This document shows, piece after piece, positions 1-7,899 of a DNA stretch of 64,000 bases. The stretch covers positions 620,001-684,000 of the forward strand of contig NC_014219.1 of NCBI RefSeq assembly GCF_000093085.1, read 5' to 3'. The stretch comes from [Bacillus] selenitireducens MLS10 (GTDB lineage: Bacteria; Bacillota; Bacilli; Bacillales; Salisediminibacteriaceae). The notes beneath the pieces are model-generated. The model did not search any database. It saw only the letters and a program-made list of their open reading frames with translations, and had not been told where the DNA came from. Every line of letters begins with the position of its first letter. Position 1 is the stretch's first letter. A program made the position numbers and the translations under genes.

Positions 1-260
1 TTGGAACCGGTGTCGATCCCTTCCCATATGCGTCTCCCGGGATCGTTGAAATGAACATGGGGATCGATGAAGCCTGGCACAACCAGACGGTCGGCGGCAT
101 CCGTGATACGCGCCCCGGGCTCCGGCTGTACAGAGGTATGACTGTCAAAGAGCCGGTCAATGATGCCGTCTCTGATTTCGATATCTTGCCTGACGAAGGA
201 TGTGCCCGTCCAGACCGTTCCGTTTCGAATCCATTGTGTACCGATGACGAACACCTCCAC
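1..260 (-). CDS. pucH: Allantoinase, N-terminal part (cut by window edge)
   Basis: Read on the minus strand, this frame gives the N-terminus of a cyclic amidohydrolase, with GFIDPHVHFNDPGR followed by WEGIDTGS. That matches allantoinase, whose two His of the HxH motif bind the catalytic metal centre; the enzyme opens allantoin to allantoate. Only about 86 codons lie inside the window; the rest continues to the left. The start is probably GTG at 260 (AAGG about 10 bases upstream) or GTG at 254. There is no ATG in frame before a stop. It diverges from the xanthine dehydrogenase operon and would supply the step between urate oxidase and allantoate amidohydrolase, as pucH does in B. subtilis. Allantoinase versus dihydropyrimidinase cannot be fully settled from the fragment, but context favours allantoinase. 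Confidence 0.85.
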   Translation of the reverse strand, partial: MEVFVIGTQWIRNGTVWTGTSFVRQDIEIRDGIIDRLFDSHTSVQPEPGARITDAADRLVVPGFIDPHVHFNDPGRRIWEGIDTGS

Positions 261-337
261 TGTATGATGCCTTCATTGTGCATCTTTTATACAGACGATG
301 TGGAAAGTTCGTCAGCAAATCTGTCAAAGTTCTTTTT

Positions 338-460
338 TCACCATGGTTAATCAGATAAGCTAATCGGTAAACCTTTCAAAACGAAAGCACAGACAGGATA
401 GCCTGCGCTGGTTGCCATAACCAATCACAGCATCCGATTTTGTGCAGATCAACCAATGAC
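338..460. promoter_or_regulatory. Divergent pucH/pucC control region with three PucR-box-like sites
   Basis: Three sequences resemble the B. subtilis PucR box (core CNTTGGTTAA). They are CCATGGTTAA at 341-350 on the plus strand, TGATTGGTTAT at 417-427 on the minus strand, and GTCATTGGTTGA at 449-460 on the minus strand. Each departs from the core at about one position. They lie between the divergent allantoinase and xanthine dehydrogenase genes, where PucR acts in B. subtilis. A 7-bp hairpin (CGGTCTT-TCTG-AAGACCG) follows at 460-477, just before the pucC ribosome site. I see the sites; binding by a PucR homologue is inference, and no pucR gene is in the window. Confidence 0.5.
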
Positions 461-528
461 GGTCTTTCTGAAGACCGCTAAACTGTGTGAACAACATGTT
501 GAACAGTGAACCCGGAAGGAGGGGTACG

Positions 529-1377
529 ATGGATCAGCTTTATATTCATACCCCGGACACGCTGTCGGAAGCCTGGGCGTTGAAAACAAAAGATCCGACG
601 GACAGCCTTTGGCTATCCGGAACCACGTGGCTCAGAACGCAGTGGGAAGCAGGACAGCTGAAGACACAGAAACAGTGGATCCGTCTTGACGGTATTCCGG
701 AGCTAACCTCTGGGATCCGTCGTGATGAATCAACTCTTCGCATTGCGGCATTGACCACTTTCGGTGAGATCAGCCGGTGCGGGGATACGGCCGCTTTTGC
801 GCCGCTGTTAAAACAGGCGATCCATGAGATTGCGGCGCCGTCGATCCGTGAACAGGCGACCATCGGTGGTAACGTGGCGACAGGATCCGGTGACAGCATT
901 CCCGCGCTGCTTGCAAGCGGCGCATCGGTCCTTGTTTACACCGAGGGGCGTGACGAAGAGTGGCTGCTTGAAGACTGGCTCGCCGCCGGCATGTCAGGCA
1001 TCATTGTGGATATCGCCATCCCCGTTCATAAGGAAAGCGAAGATCTGAATGTGTATGTCAAAACAGGGCGCCGTGAAGCATTTATTCCATCGGCTGCGAC
1101 GTTTGCCATTAAAGGCTCCTGGGACAGCGACACAAAGACATTCCGGACTTGCCGGGCTGCGGCCGGGGGAGGAACGATGGTCCCTGTGAGACTGAAGCGT
1201 CTTGAGCGGTTCCTGAAGGAGACGCCACTGACGTCGAATGCGGTCTTCAAAAAAATGGCGGACGAAGTGAAGAAGGACTACCGCCCGGAGGATGACCCCT
1301 TCTTGAGCGGTGCCTATAAGCAGCAGATTGTCTGCAATCAAATAATTCAGAATATTCATTCTAATATCAGGAGGTGA
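529..1377 (+). CDS. pucC: Xanthine dehydrogenase, FAD-binding subunit
   Basis: A protein of 282 residues of the CO dehydrogenase flavoprotein/XDH medium-subunit family. The FAD-binding loop TIGGNVATGSGDS sits at residues 111-123, and the N-terminal LSGTTWL at 29-35 stands in for the usual AGGTDL loop. It passes electrons from the iron-sulfur subunit to NAD during oxidation of hypoxanthine or xanthine to urate in the cytoplasm. I chose ATG 529 over the longer frame opening at 487 because GGAAGGAGGG at 514-523 lies at proper spacing. It is the first gene of the rightward purine catabolic run and is followed at once by the molybdenum subunit, whose ribosome site overlaps its 3' end. Confidence 0.9.
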   Translation: MDQLYIHTPDTLSEAWALKTKDPTDSLWLSGTTWLRTQWEAGQLKTQKQWIRLDGIPELTSGIRRDESTLRIAALTTFGEISRCGDTAAFAPLLKQAIHEIAAPSIREQATIGGNVATGSGDSIPALLASGASVLVYTEGRDEEWLLEDWLAAGMSGIIVDIAIPVHKESEDLNVYVKTGRREAFIPSAATFAIKGSWDSDTKTFRTCRAAAGGGTMVPVRLKRLERFLKETPLTSNAVFKKMADEVKKDYRPEDDPFLSGAYKQQIVCNQIIQNIHSNIRR

Positions 1378-1382
1378 TGATC

Positions 1383-3674
1383 ATGAGGCTGAACGACCGA
1401 ACGAGCGGAAGAGGATGGCGGGTGAGGCCGGACGGACGGGACAAGGCAACCGGACGTCTTGACTACCTGACGGACTTAAGTGAGGATACAATGCTTTTCG
1501 GAAAAGTGGTCCGAAGCGGCATGCCCCACGCGAGACTGTACAAAGTCGTCACCGAGAAAGCCATGAAGATTCCGGGCGTTGTCTCGGTTCTCACCGCCGC
1601 AGATATTCCGGGACTGAACGGCTTTGGCATTGCCGATCCGAACCAGCCGGTGTTTTGTGATCATCATATCCGTTTTGAAGGGGACGCTATTGCGGCCGTC
1701 GCGGCGACGTCCCGTGAAGCGGCAGAGCGTGCGGCAGAAGCGATTTTCTTTGACAGTGCCCTGCTTCCGGTCCTTGATTCGCCTGAGAAAGCCCTCGAAG
1801 ACGATGCGATTCCTCTCCATCCAAAAGGCAATATTCTGCATGAGCGGCATTTTGAAAAGGGGAACACGGCGGAAGGATTTGATCAGGCCGCCTATATCGT
1901 CGAAGAGACGTATCACACCCCGCGTCAGATGCACGTCTTTATGGAAACCGAAGGGGGCCTCTTCATCCCTGAAGAAGACGGGTCATTGACCGTTAAAGCC
2001 GCGACGCAGCACGGCTATAAAGACCGCATGCAGCTGTCGCGCATCCTCGACATGGACGAAGAGAAGATCCGGATTATCTCGAGCCCCATCGGCGGATCTT
2101 TCGGTGGGAAAGATGAACTGAACGTTCAGCCATATGGGGCTTTGTTGGCCCTCTCCACACAGAAGCCGGTGAAGATGCACTTCAGCCGGGAGGAATCGGT
2201 AATCGCAGGCATCAAACGTCATCCGATGTCGATTACGATGAAGACCGGTATGACGGCTGACGGGAAACTCGTGGCGCATGAAGCGTCGATTATCTCGGAC
2301 ACGGGTGCTTACGCCACCCTCGGTGGTCCGGTTCTGAATTTCGCCGTCGAGCATACCGTAGGCCCTTACCGGATCGACCATGTGAAACTCGAAGGGAAAG
2401 CGGTCTATACAAACAACGGCGTCTCCGGCGAGTTCCGGGGCTTTGGCGGCAATCAGGCGACGTTCGCCCTTGAAGGACAGCTTGACCGTCTCGCCGAGAA
2501 GAGCGGGATCGATCCTGTCGAACTGAGAAGACGCAATATCCGCGGTGAACATGACCTGGGTCCCCTTGAGCAGCAGGTGGCGGCGAATGACGGACCGGCA
2601 CTTGTGCTGTCGGATCTGACCCGTTCTGAACTGTACCACCTTCCGTCCTGTGAAACGGACGAACAGGAGCCGTGGATCAGACGGGGAAGGGGTGTGGCCC
2701 TTGCGTTTCACGGTTCGGGACTCGGCTACGGAATTCCGGACCCTGCGGGCGGTATGTTGACGCTCACGGCAGAAGGGAAAATCGAAGCTTCGTTTGGCCA
2801 TGAGGAATTTGGCCAGGGGCTTATCGGAACGCTTGAGGTGATGCTCACGGAGGCCTTCACCTGTGAGGTGGAGGATGTGTCGATTCAGATTGGGGACACC
2901 CGTCATGTGCCCCCGAGCGGATCGTCAACGGCATCAAGGACGACCAACATGGTCTGGCAAAGCATTCAGCGCATGAAGGAGCCTTTTTGTGAGCTGATCC
3001 TCAAGGAAGCGGCCAGACAGCTGAATACCGATCAGGACGATCTGACGATGGGTGCCGGCGGGGTTCATTCAAAAGCAGACGGCGCGGTTGTACTCGATTA
3101 CCGAACGCTCGCAAACGGATCGGAGCTCCCGCTCACGCTGTCCACCGATCATCATTTTCCCGTCACACCGGATAAGGTGATGGGCGGTCATTATCTCTAC
3201 GGATCGACGGCGGTCATTGCGGAAGTGGAAGTGAACACCCTGAACGGCAAAGTCGCTGTCACCCGGGTCGATCATGCCGTATCCGCCGGTGAAGTGATGA
3301 ATCCTCTCGGCTATCTCGGACAGATCGAAGGCGGCAGCATCATGGCACTCGGCTTTACCCTCAGTGAGGATGCCGTGATCGAGAAGGGCCGCTACGTGAC
3401 CAGGAATCTCGATTCCTATCTGGTACCGACCATTCAGGATGTGCCGGCCGTTCAGTACGTGGAAGCGAACGAGACGCTCTCGGAAGGCGACCGTTTCGGT
3501 CCCCGTGGTGTCGGGGAAATCGGCTCTGTGGCACTGGCTCCGGCGATTGTGAAAGCCGTCCGTGAAGCAACGGGCGCCTGGCATACGAGTCTTCCGATTA
3601 CGCCTGATAAGGTACTCGATTCGACAGAGCCCTTTGCATGGCTCACCGAGGATGAAAAGGAGGTCTCCCCATGA
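1383..3674 (+). CDS. pucD: Xanthine dehydrogenase, molybdopterin-binding large subunit
   Basis: A protein of 763 residues with the aldehyde oxidase/xanthine dehydrogenase a/b hammerhead domain near residues 20-125, then the molybdopterin-binding domain. Signature loops are GGSFGGKDELN near residue 237, EFRGFGGNQ, HEEFGQGLIGTLE, and GVGEIGSVALAP near residue 708, whose Glu matches the catalytic base of the family. This subunit hydroxylates the purine ring at the Mo centre. ATG 1383 is preferred: CAGGAGG at 1368-1374 gives 8 bases of spacing, while the ATG at 1377 and GTG at 1374 sit too close to it. Its stop overlaps the start of the iron-sulfur subunit gene (ATGA), so the two are translationally coupled. 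Confidence 0.93.
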   Translation: MRLNDRTSGRGWRVRPDGRDKATGRLDYLTDLSEDTMLFGKVVRSGMPHARLYKVVTEKAMKIPGVVSVLTAADIPGLNGFGIADPNQPVFCDHHIRFEGDAIAAVAATSREAAERAAEAIFFDSALLPVLDSPEKALEDDAIPLHPKGNILHERHFEKGNTAEGFDQAAYIVEETYHTPRQMHVFMETEGGLFIPEEDGSLTVKAATQHGYKDRMQLSRILDMDEEKIRIISSPIGGSFGGKDELNVQPYGALLALSTQKPVKMHFSREESVIAGIKRHPMSITMKTGMTADGKLVAHEASIISDTGAYATLGGPVLNFAVEHTVGPYRIDHVKLEGKAVYTNNGVSGEFRGFGGNQATFALEGQLDRLAEKSGIDPVELRRRNIRGEHDLGPLEQQVAANDGPALVLSDLTRSELYHLPSCETDEQEPWIRRGRGVALAFHGSGLGYGIPDPAGGMLTLTAEGKIEASFGHEEFGQGLIGTLEVMLTEAFTCEVEDVSIQIGDTRHVPPSGSSTASRTTNMVWQSIQRMKEPFCELILKEAARQLNTDQDDLTMGAGGVHSKADGAVVLDYRTLANGSELPLTLSTDHHFPVTPDKVMGGHYLYGSTAVIAEVEVNTLNGKVAVTRVDHAVSAGEVMNPLGYLGQIEGGSIMALGFTLSEDAVIEKGRYVTRNLDSYLVPTIQDVPAVQYVEANETLSEGDRFGPRGVGEIGSVALAPAIVKAVREATGAWHTSLPITPDKVLDSTEPFAWLTEDEKEVSP

Positions 3675-4204
3675 ACCCGCTGATGAAGGCTTATCAGGAA
3701 GATGATGCAACACGCATGACCATCCGGTTTACCCTGAACGGGCAAACAAAGGTCATACACGTGCCGCCGGAGCGACGGCTCGTCGATCTGATCCGGACGG
3801 ATTTCAATCTGACAGGAACGAAAATTTCCTGTGAAGTGGGACGCTGCGGTGCCTGTATGGTCATCGTCGACGGGAAACCGATGAACAGCTGCCTGCTCAT
3901 GGCCTATCAGATTGAAGGCCGTTCCATCGACACGATTGAAGGACTGACGGTATCAGACAGCCGGACCCGGGATTTGCAGGAGCTGTTTCTCGAAGAAGGA
4001 GCCTTGCAGTGCGGATACTGTACGCCGGGAATGATTGTATCATTGACAGGCTGCCTCAATGGAGATGGGGATGCCGGCTTTGAAGATCTTAAAGAAGCGT
4101 TGTCCGGCAACCTGTGCCGTTGCACCGGCTACGGCGGGATTCACCGTGTGATCAGCCGGCTGACAGAGAATCAGGATGAGAAAGGACGTGAGGCGGATGT
4201 CTGA
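3671..4204 (+). CDS. pucE: Xanthine dehydrogenase, [2Fe-2S] subunit
   Basis: A protein of 177 residues with two [2Fe-2S] domains. The plant-ferredoxin-type cluster is bound by CEVGRCGAC (near residues 54-62) plus a later Cys in MNSC. The helical cluster is bound by CGYC (near 113-116) and CRC (near 148-150). It relays electrons from the molybdenum centre of PucD to the FAD of PucC. ATG 3671 overlaps the stop of pucD by four bases, and AAAAGGAGG at 3656-3663 provides the ribosome site. The first 15 residues extend beyond the usual MTIRFTLNG opening; Met16 is an alternative start but lacks a comparable ribosome site. Confidence 0.93.
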   Translation: MNPLMKAYQEDDATRMTIRFTLNGQTKVIHVPPERRLVDLIRTDFNLTGTKISCEVGRCGACMVIVDGKPMNSCLLMAYQIEGRSIDTIEGLTVSDSRTRDLQELFLEEGALQCGYCTPGMIVSLTGCLNGDGDAGFEDLKEALSGNLCRCTGYGGIHRVISRLTENQDEKGREADV

Positions 4205-5240
4205 ACAGCACCGATTACTTGACTGGCTCGTCACGAGCGGCGAAACAAAAGCACTCGTCGCGTCCGTAATTCACGTGGAAGGCTCCGCTTACCGTCACCA
4301 GGGTGCCCAGATGATCATTGGCGAAAGCGGTCGGATGACCGGGATGATCAGCGGCGGCTGCCTTGAAGAAGATCTCCGTATCCATGCCTTTCAGTGTATG
4401 AAGGAGATGAAAACGGCGGTCGTAGATTACGATATGCGCGCGGAGGATGACCTCGGGTGGGGGAAAGGGGCCGGCTGTAACGGCAAAGTGTATGTCAGCC
4501 TGAACCCGCTTGATCTCACCGATTCGGGGACAGACCGGCGGCTTGCATCCGCCCTTGAGCGGATCGGCAGGGGAGAGACCCTGTACCGCGTGACGGCGTT
4601 GGATGAGCATGCAGGTCCGCCAATGTTTGTGAAGGAAGACGGTACGCCTCTTTCAGAGAGGGATGACGCTCTGAAGCCCGCGCTCATCAGGGAAAAAGAC
4701 GGTCCGGCCGTTCAGGTGAGCCATGGCGACAAGGGACGAATCCTCGTGGAACGCATCACGCCAAAGACCCGCGTTTACGTGTTCGGGGCGGGTATCGACG
4801 CAGAACCCGTCGTGAGACAGCTCGCAGCCCTCGATTTTGACGTGATCGTGACCGATACCGTCAGAGAGCGGCTTGATCGTACCCTGTTTCCTGATGCGTC
4901 CGGCTTTCGCTGGTTGAGCCCCGATGATTTCTTTCAGTGTGAAGAGATTCGTGAGGGGAGCTTTGCCCTCGTGATGACGCACCGCTTTCAGGATGATCAG
5001 GTGCTGTTGCGCGGGCTCGTCGAGCGAAGGGAACAGTTTGCCTACGCAGGGATTCTCGGCCCAAGGCGACGGACGAGACGTCTCGTTGCCGGCGGACAGA
5101 TCCCGGACTGGCTTCACTCGCCCGTAGGGCTTGATATCGGAGCTGACGGGGCGGAAGAAATAGCCGTCAGTATTGCGGCAGAGCTCATTCGGGTCAGAAG
5201 AAACCAGGCTCAAACAAAATCTGAACAGGCGGTGATGTAG
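4197..5240 (+). CDS. pucA: XdhC/CoxI-family molybdenum cofactor insertion factor
   Basis: A protein of 347 residues with an N-terminal XdhC_CoxI domain (GSAYRHQGAQMI, then SGGCLEEDL) and a C-terminal Rossmann-like XdhC domain opening with VYVFGAGIDAEPVVRQL. Family members bind the molybdenum cofactor, assist its sulfuration and hand it to xanthine dehydrogenase, so this is a maturation factor rather than a subunit. ATG 4197 was chosen (AAAGGA and GTGAGG lie just upstream); an in-frame ATG at 4176 has a poorer ribosome site. The gene overlaps the end of pucE by eight bases and ends one base before pucB. Confidence 0.88.
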   Translation: MSEQHRLLDWLVTSGETKALVASVIHVEGSAYRHQGAQMIIGESGRMTGMISGGCLEEDLRIHAFQCMKEMKTAVVDYDMRAEDDLGWGKGAGCNGKVYVSLNPLDLTDSGTDRRLASALERIGRGETLYRVTALDEHAGPPMFVKEDGTPLSERDDALKPALIREKDGPAVQVSHGDKGRILVERITPKTRVYVFGAGIDAEPVVRQLAALDFDVIVTDTVRERLDRTLFPDASGFRWLSPDDFFQCEEIREGSFALVMTHRFQDDQVLLRGLVERREQFAYAGILGPRRRTRRLVAGGQIPDWLHSPVGLDIGADGAEEIAVSIAAELIRVRRNQAQTKSEQAVM

Positions 5241-5241
5241 G

Positions 5242-5877
5242 ATGTTTTCAACAACGGTTCATGCGATCATACTTGCAGCGGGTCAGTCAACGCGGATGGG
5301 AGAGCCGAAACAGACGCTCTCCATTGAAGGTCATACGCTGATTGATCACGCTGTTCTGAAGGTGTCAAAACTGCCTGTGGAGCGGATTGTGATCATTACC
5401 GGTGAACATCATGAGGCGCTGAAAGATGCCGTCACCATTGAGGATTCACGGATTCACTTCATTCATAATCCCGACTATGTCTCCGGACAGGCCTCTTCTC
5501 TTAAAAAAGGACTCTGTTACGCACAGTCGCGGGGCGCACATGCACTCGTGATGCTTGCCGATCAGCCTCTGATTGCGGCTGAGACGTTCAAAGCGGTCCT
5601 GGATGAAGGACTGTCCATGAAAGCAAGCCGGAAGCCGTATTCGGTGAGGCCGATGTTTCACGGACGTCAGGGTCATCCGGTCTTTTTCGGCAGACCGTAT
5701 CTGCTCAACCTGATGTGCTTGAAGATGCCCGGAGACGAAGGTGGCAAACGGCTTCGAAACCAGCTCGTCAATCTCCACACGGCGGTGGATGATCCTTACA
5801 TCTCGTTTGATGTGGATACGCCGGCGGATCTGAAGAAAGCACGGGAACGGATGCAAAAGCCGCTTCCCGTTCAATAA
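5242..5877 (+). CDS. pucB: MobA/MocA-like molybdenum cofactor nucleotidyltransferase
   Basis: A protein of 211 residues of the MobA-like NTP-transferase fold. The nucleotide-binding N-terminus is IILAAGQSTRMGEPKQ (residues 9-24); LADQPLI and GHPVFFGR are typical downstream motifs. By family and context it links CMP (or GMP) to the molybdenum cofactor used by xanthine dehydrogenase, as MocA does. It starts one base after the pucA stop with only a weak ribosome site, which suggests translational coupling. It is the last of the five-gene xanthine dehydrogenase block; a gap of about 100 bases follows, containing an inverted repeat CCTCAAA-N7-TTTGAGG at 5898-5918 without a T-run. Confidence 0.85.
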   Translation: MFSTTVHAIILAAGQSTRMGEPKQTLSIEGHTLIDHAVLKVSKLPVERIVIITGEHHEALKDAVTIEDSRIHFIHNPDYVSGQASSLKKGLCYAQSRGAHALVMLADQPLIAAETFKAVLDEGLSMKASRKPYSVRPMFHGRQGHPVFFGRPYLLNLMCLKMPGDEGGKRLRNQLVNLHTAVDDPYISFDVDTPADLKKARERMQKPLPVQ

Positions 5878-5979
5878 AACCAAGACTCACCGCACAACCT
5901 CAAAGACATGGTTTGAGGGTCCTGCCAGGTACCGATACCGCCTGACTGCGTGTGAACGACTTGATCAGGAGGGATACCG

Positions 5980-7338
5980 ATGGGATCCATCGTACTGAAG
6001 AACGCAGAGATCATCACAATGAACGCCGGACGGGAAGCCGTCTTCGGTGATGTATTGATTGAAGGGGATACGATCACCGCGGTCGGGAAAAACCTGCCGT
6101 GCCCGGACGACGCAGAGGTCATTGACGCCACCGGCCGGGTCGTGATCCCCGGTTTTATTCAGACCCATATTCACTTATGCCAGACGCTCTTTCGCGGACG
6201 GGGGGATGATTTGGAACTGATGGACTGGCTCAAGGGTCGCATCTGGCCCCTGGAGGCTGCCCATGATGAAGAATCCATCTACTACTCCGCTCTACTGGGC
6301 ACCGGCGAACTGATCCAAAGCGGGACGACGTCCATCGTCGATATGGAGACGGTTCACCATACCGATTCAGCGTTTGAAGGCATGGCGCAGTCCGGAATCC
6401 GCGCCATCTCAGGCAAGGTCATGATGGACAAAGGCGACGAAGTCCCTCTTCCTCTGCAGGAGAAGACGGCGGAGTCCCTGCAGGCCAGTCAGGATCTGTA
6501 TGAAAAATGGCACGGCTATGACAACGGGCGCCTTCAGTATGCGTATTCGCCGAGGTTCGTCGTGTCCTGCACGGAGGAGCTCTTAAGAGAGACGGCGAGG
6601 CTGTCGGAGATGCAAAACGTCCGGGTCCATACCCACGCCGCGGAAAACAGAGGCGAAATCGCCATCGTGGAGCGCGAGACAGGCATGCGTAATGTGGAGT
6701 ATCTCCACAAGCTCGGTCTTGCCAATGAGCGGCTCATGCTCGCTCACTGTATCTGGCTCAGTGACAATGAGAAGAAGATCATACGTGATAACCGGGTGAA
6801 CGTCACCCACTGTCCGGGCTCGAATCTGAAGCTCGCTTCCGGGAAAGCGGAGATCCCCCAGCTTCTTGATGCCCATGTCTGCGTCAGTCTCGGAGCGGAC
6901 GGGGCCCCCTGCAACAACAATCTTGACATGTTTAATGAGATGCGCCTCGCTGCCCTGATTCACAAGCCCGAGCACGGGCCGACGGCGATGGATGCCAAAA
7001 CCGTCTTCGAAATGGCGACGATCGGCGGGGCAAAGGCGATGGGGCTCGACGACAAAATCGGAAGCATTGAACCCGGGAAGAAGGCGGATTTGGCTATTTT
7101 GAACCTGAATGATCTCCATATGTATCCGTCTTACGGTGTCGACACACTGTCGAGAATTGTTTATTCCGCGACGAGAGCCGATGTCGAGACGACGATTATC
7201 AATGGGAAACCGGTCATGAAGAACCGGATGCTTCACACAATGGATAAAGAAACCCTCATGCAGGAAGCGAATACATCGATTAAACGGCTGATCAAAAGAA
7301 GCGGGATTCCAGGACAGACCAAAGCCGTCAGTGGCTGA
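5980..7338 (+). CDS. Amidohydrolase of the 5'-deoxyadenosine/guanine deaminase type
   Basis: A protein of 452 residues of the ATZ/TRZ-like metal-dependent deaminase family. The metal-binding HIH at residues 63-65 sits in QTHIHLCQTLFRGRGDD; further ligands are in THAAE, AHCIW and SLGADGAPCNNN. Such enzymes deaminate purine-ring compounds (5'-deoxyadenosine, methylthioadenosine, guanine, 8-oxoguanine, SAH) in the cytoplasm. The DLELMDWLKGRIWPLEAAH segment recalls the 5'-deoxyadenosine deaminase branch. Its place inside a xanthine-to-glyoxylate operon suggests it feeds a deaminated purine such as xanthine into the pathway, but the substrate is not proven. AGGAGGGA at 5967-5974 fixes ATG 5980. 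Confidence 0.8.
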   Translation: MGSIVLKNAEIITMNAGREAVFGDVLIEGDTITAVGKNLPCPDDAEVIDATGRVVIPGFIQTHIHLCQTLFRGRGDDLELMDWLKGRIWPLEAAHDEESIYYSALLGTGELIQSGTTSIVDMETVHHTDSAFEGMAQSGIRAISGKVMMDKGDEVPLPLQEKTAESLQASQDLYEKWHGYDNGRLQYAYSPRFVVSCTEELLRETARLSEMQNVRVHTHAAENRGEIAIVERETGMRNVEYLHKLGLANERLMLAHCIWLSDNEKKIIRDNRVNVTHCPGSNLKLASGKAEIPQLLDAHVCVSLGADGAPCNNNLDMFNEMRLAALIHKPEHGPTAMDAKTVFEMATIGGAKAMGLDDKIGSIEPGKKADLAILNLNDLHMYPSYGVDTLSRIVYSATRADVETTIINGKPVMKNRMLHTMDKETLMQEANTSIKRLIKRSGIPGQTKAVSG

Positions 7339-7371
7339 ACATTTCAGACAACAGGAAAGGGTGACCGTATC

Positions 7372-7899
7372 ATGCAAATGACAGAATTGCACCGACTTTC
7401 AAGAGAAGCCTTCGTGGCACAGATCGGGCACGTCTTTGAACATTCACCATGGGTCGCAGACAGCGCCTATGAACAGGCGGGTCCGTTTCACACATCCGAA
7501 GAAGTGTACAAACAGCTCCTTACCGCCATGCATGAGGGGACTGAGGATCAGAAGCTCAGTCTTCTGCGGGCACACCCGGATCTTGGCGGCCGGATTCAGA
7601 TGACCGATGCCTCCGTAGCCGAACAGAAGGGTGCGGGGTTGAATCAGCTGAGTGAAAAGGAGTACGAGACCCTGAAGCGTCTGAATACACACTATACGGA
7701 ACGGTTCGGTTTTCCGTTTATTCTTGCCGTGAAAGGCAAGACGAAAGAAGACATTATCAGCAATATCGAAAGCCGGATTGAAAACAGCCGGGAAGAAGAA
7801 TTTGAAACAGCCCTGAACGAAGTCGGAAAGATCGCCGTCTTTCGCCTGAATGACCTGCTTGGCGGCGAACACGAGAAGGAGGAACTGAATCATGTCTGA
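7372..7899 (+). CDS. uraD: OHCU decarboxylase (2-oxo-4-hydroxy-4-carboxy-5-ureidoimidazoline decarboxylase)
   Basis: A protein of 175 residues with the whole OHCU decarboxylase fold, including the catalytic His68 in LRAHPDLGG and the late motif RFGFPFI. It converts OHCU, made by urate oxidase and HIU hydrolase, to S-allantoin. In B. subtilis this domain is the N-terminal half of the PucL fusion; here it is a separate gene that overlaps urate oxidase by eight bases (ATGTCTGA). GAAAGGGTGA at 7353-7362 is the ribosome site; ATG 7372 and ATG 7378 are both possible starts. The protein ends shortly after the domain, so nothing suggests a recent frameshift. Confidence 0.9.
   Translation: MQMTELHRLSREAFVAQIGHVFEHSPWVADSAYEQAGPFHTSEEVYKQLLTAMHEGTEDQKLSLLRAHPDLGGRIQMTDASVAEQKGAGLNQLSEKEYETLKRLNTHYTERFGFPFILAVKGKTKEDIISNIESRIENSREEEFETALNEVGKIAVFRLNDLLGGEHEKEELNHV

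Noticed and set aside
51-350. Rightward 99-codon frame at the left edge
   Set aside because: It lies antisense to the clear allantoinase N-terminus (HVHFNDPGR on the minus strand) and has no ribosome site or family resemblance.
1983-2906. Leftward 307-codon frame inside pucD
   Set aside because: Antisense shadow of a strongly conserved molybdoprotein; no ribosome site, composition typical of a reverse frame.
5898-5918. Terminator between pucB and the deaminase gene
   Set aside because: The 7-bp inverted repeat has no T-run and the genes on both sides look co-transcribed.
6583-7392. Leftward 269-codon frame inside the deaminase gene
   Set aside because: Antisense shadow; the plus strand has intact metal-binding motifs and a strong ribosome site.
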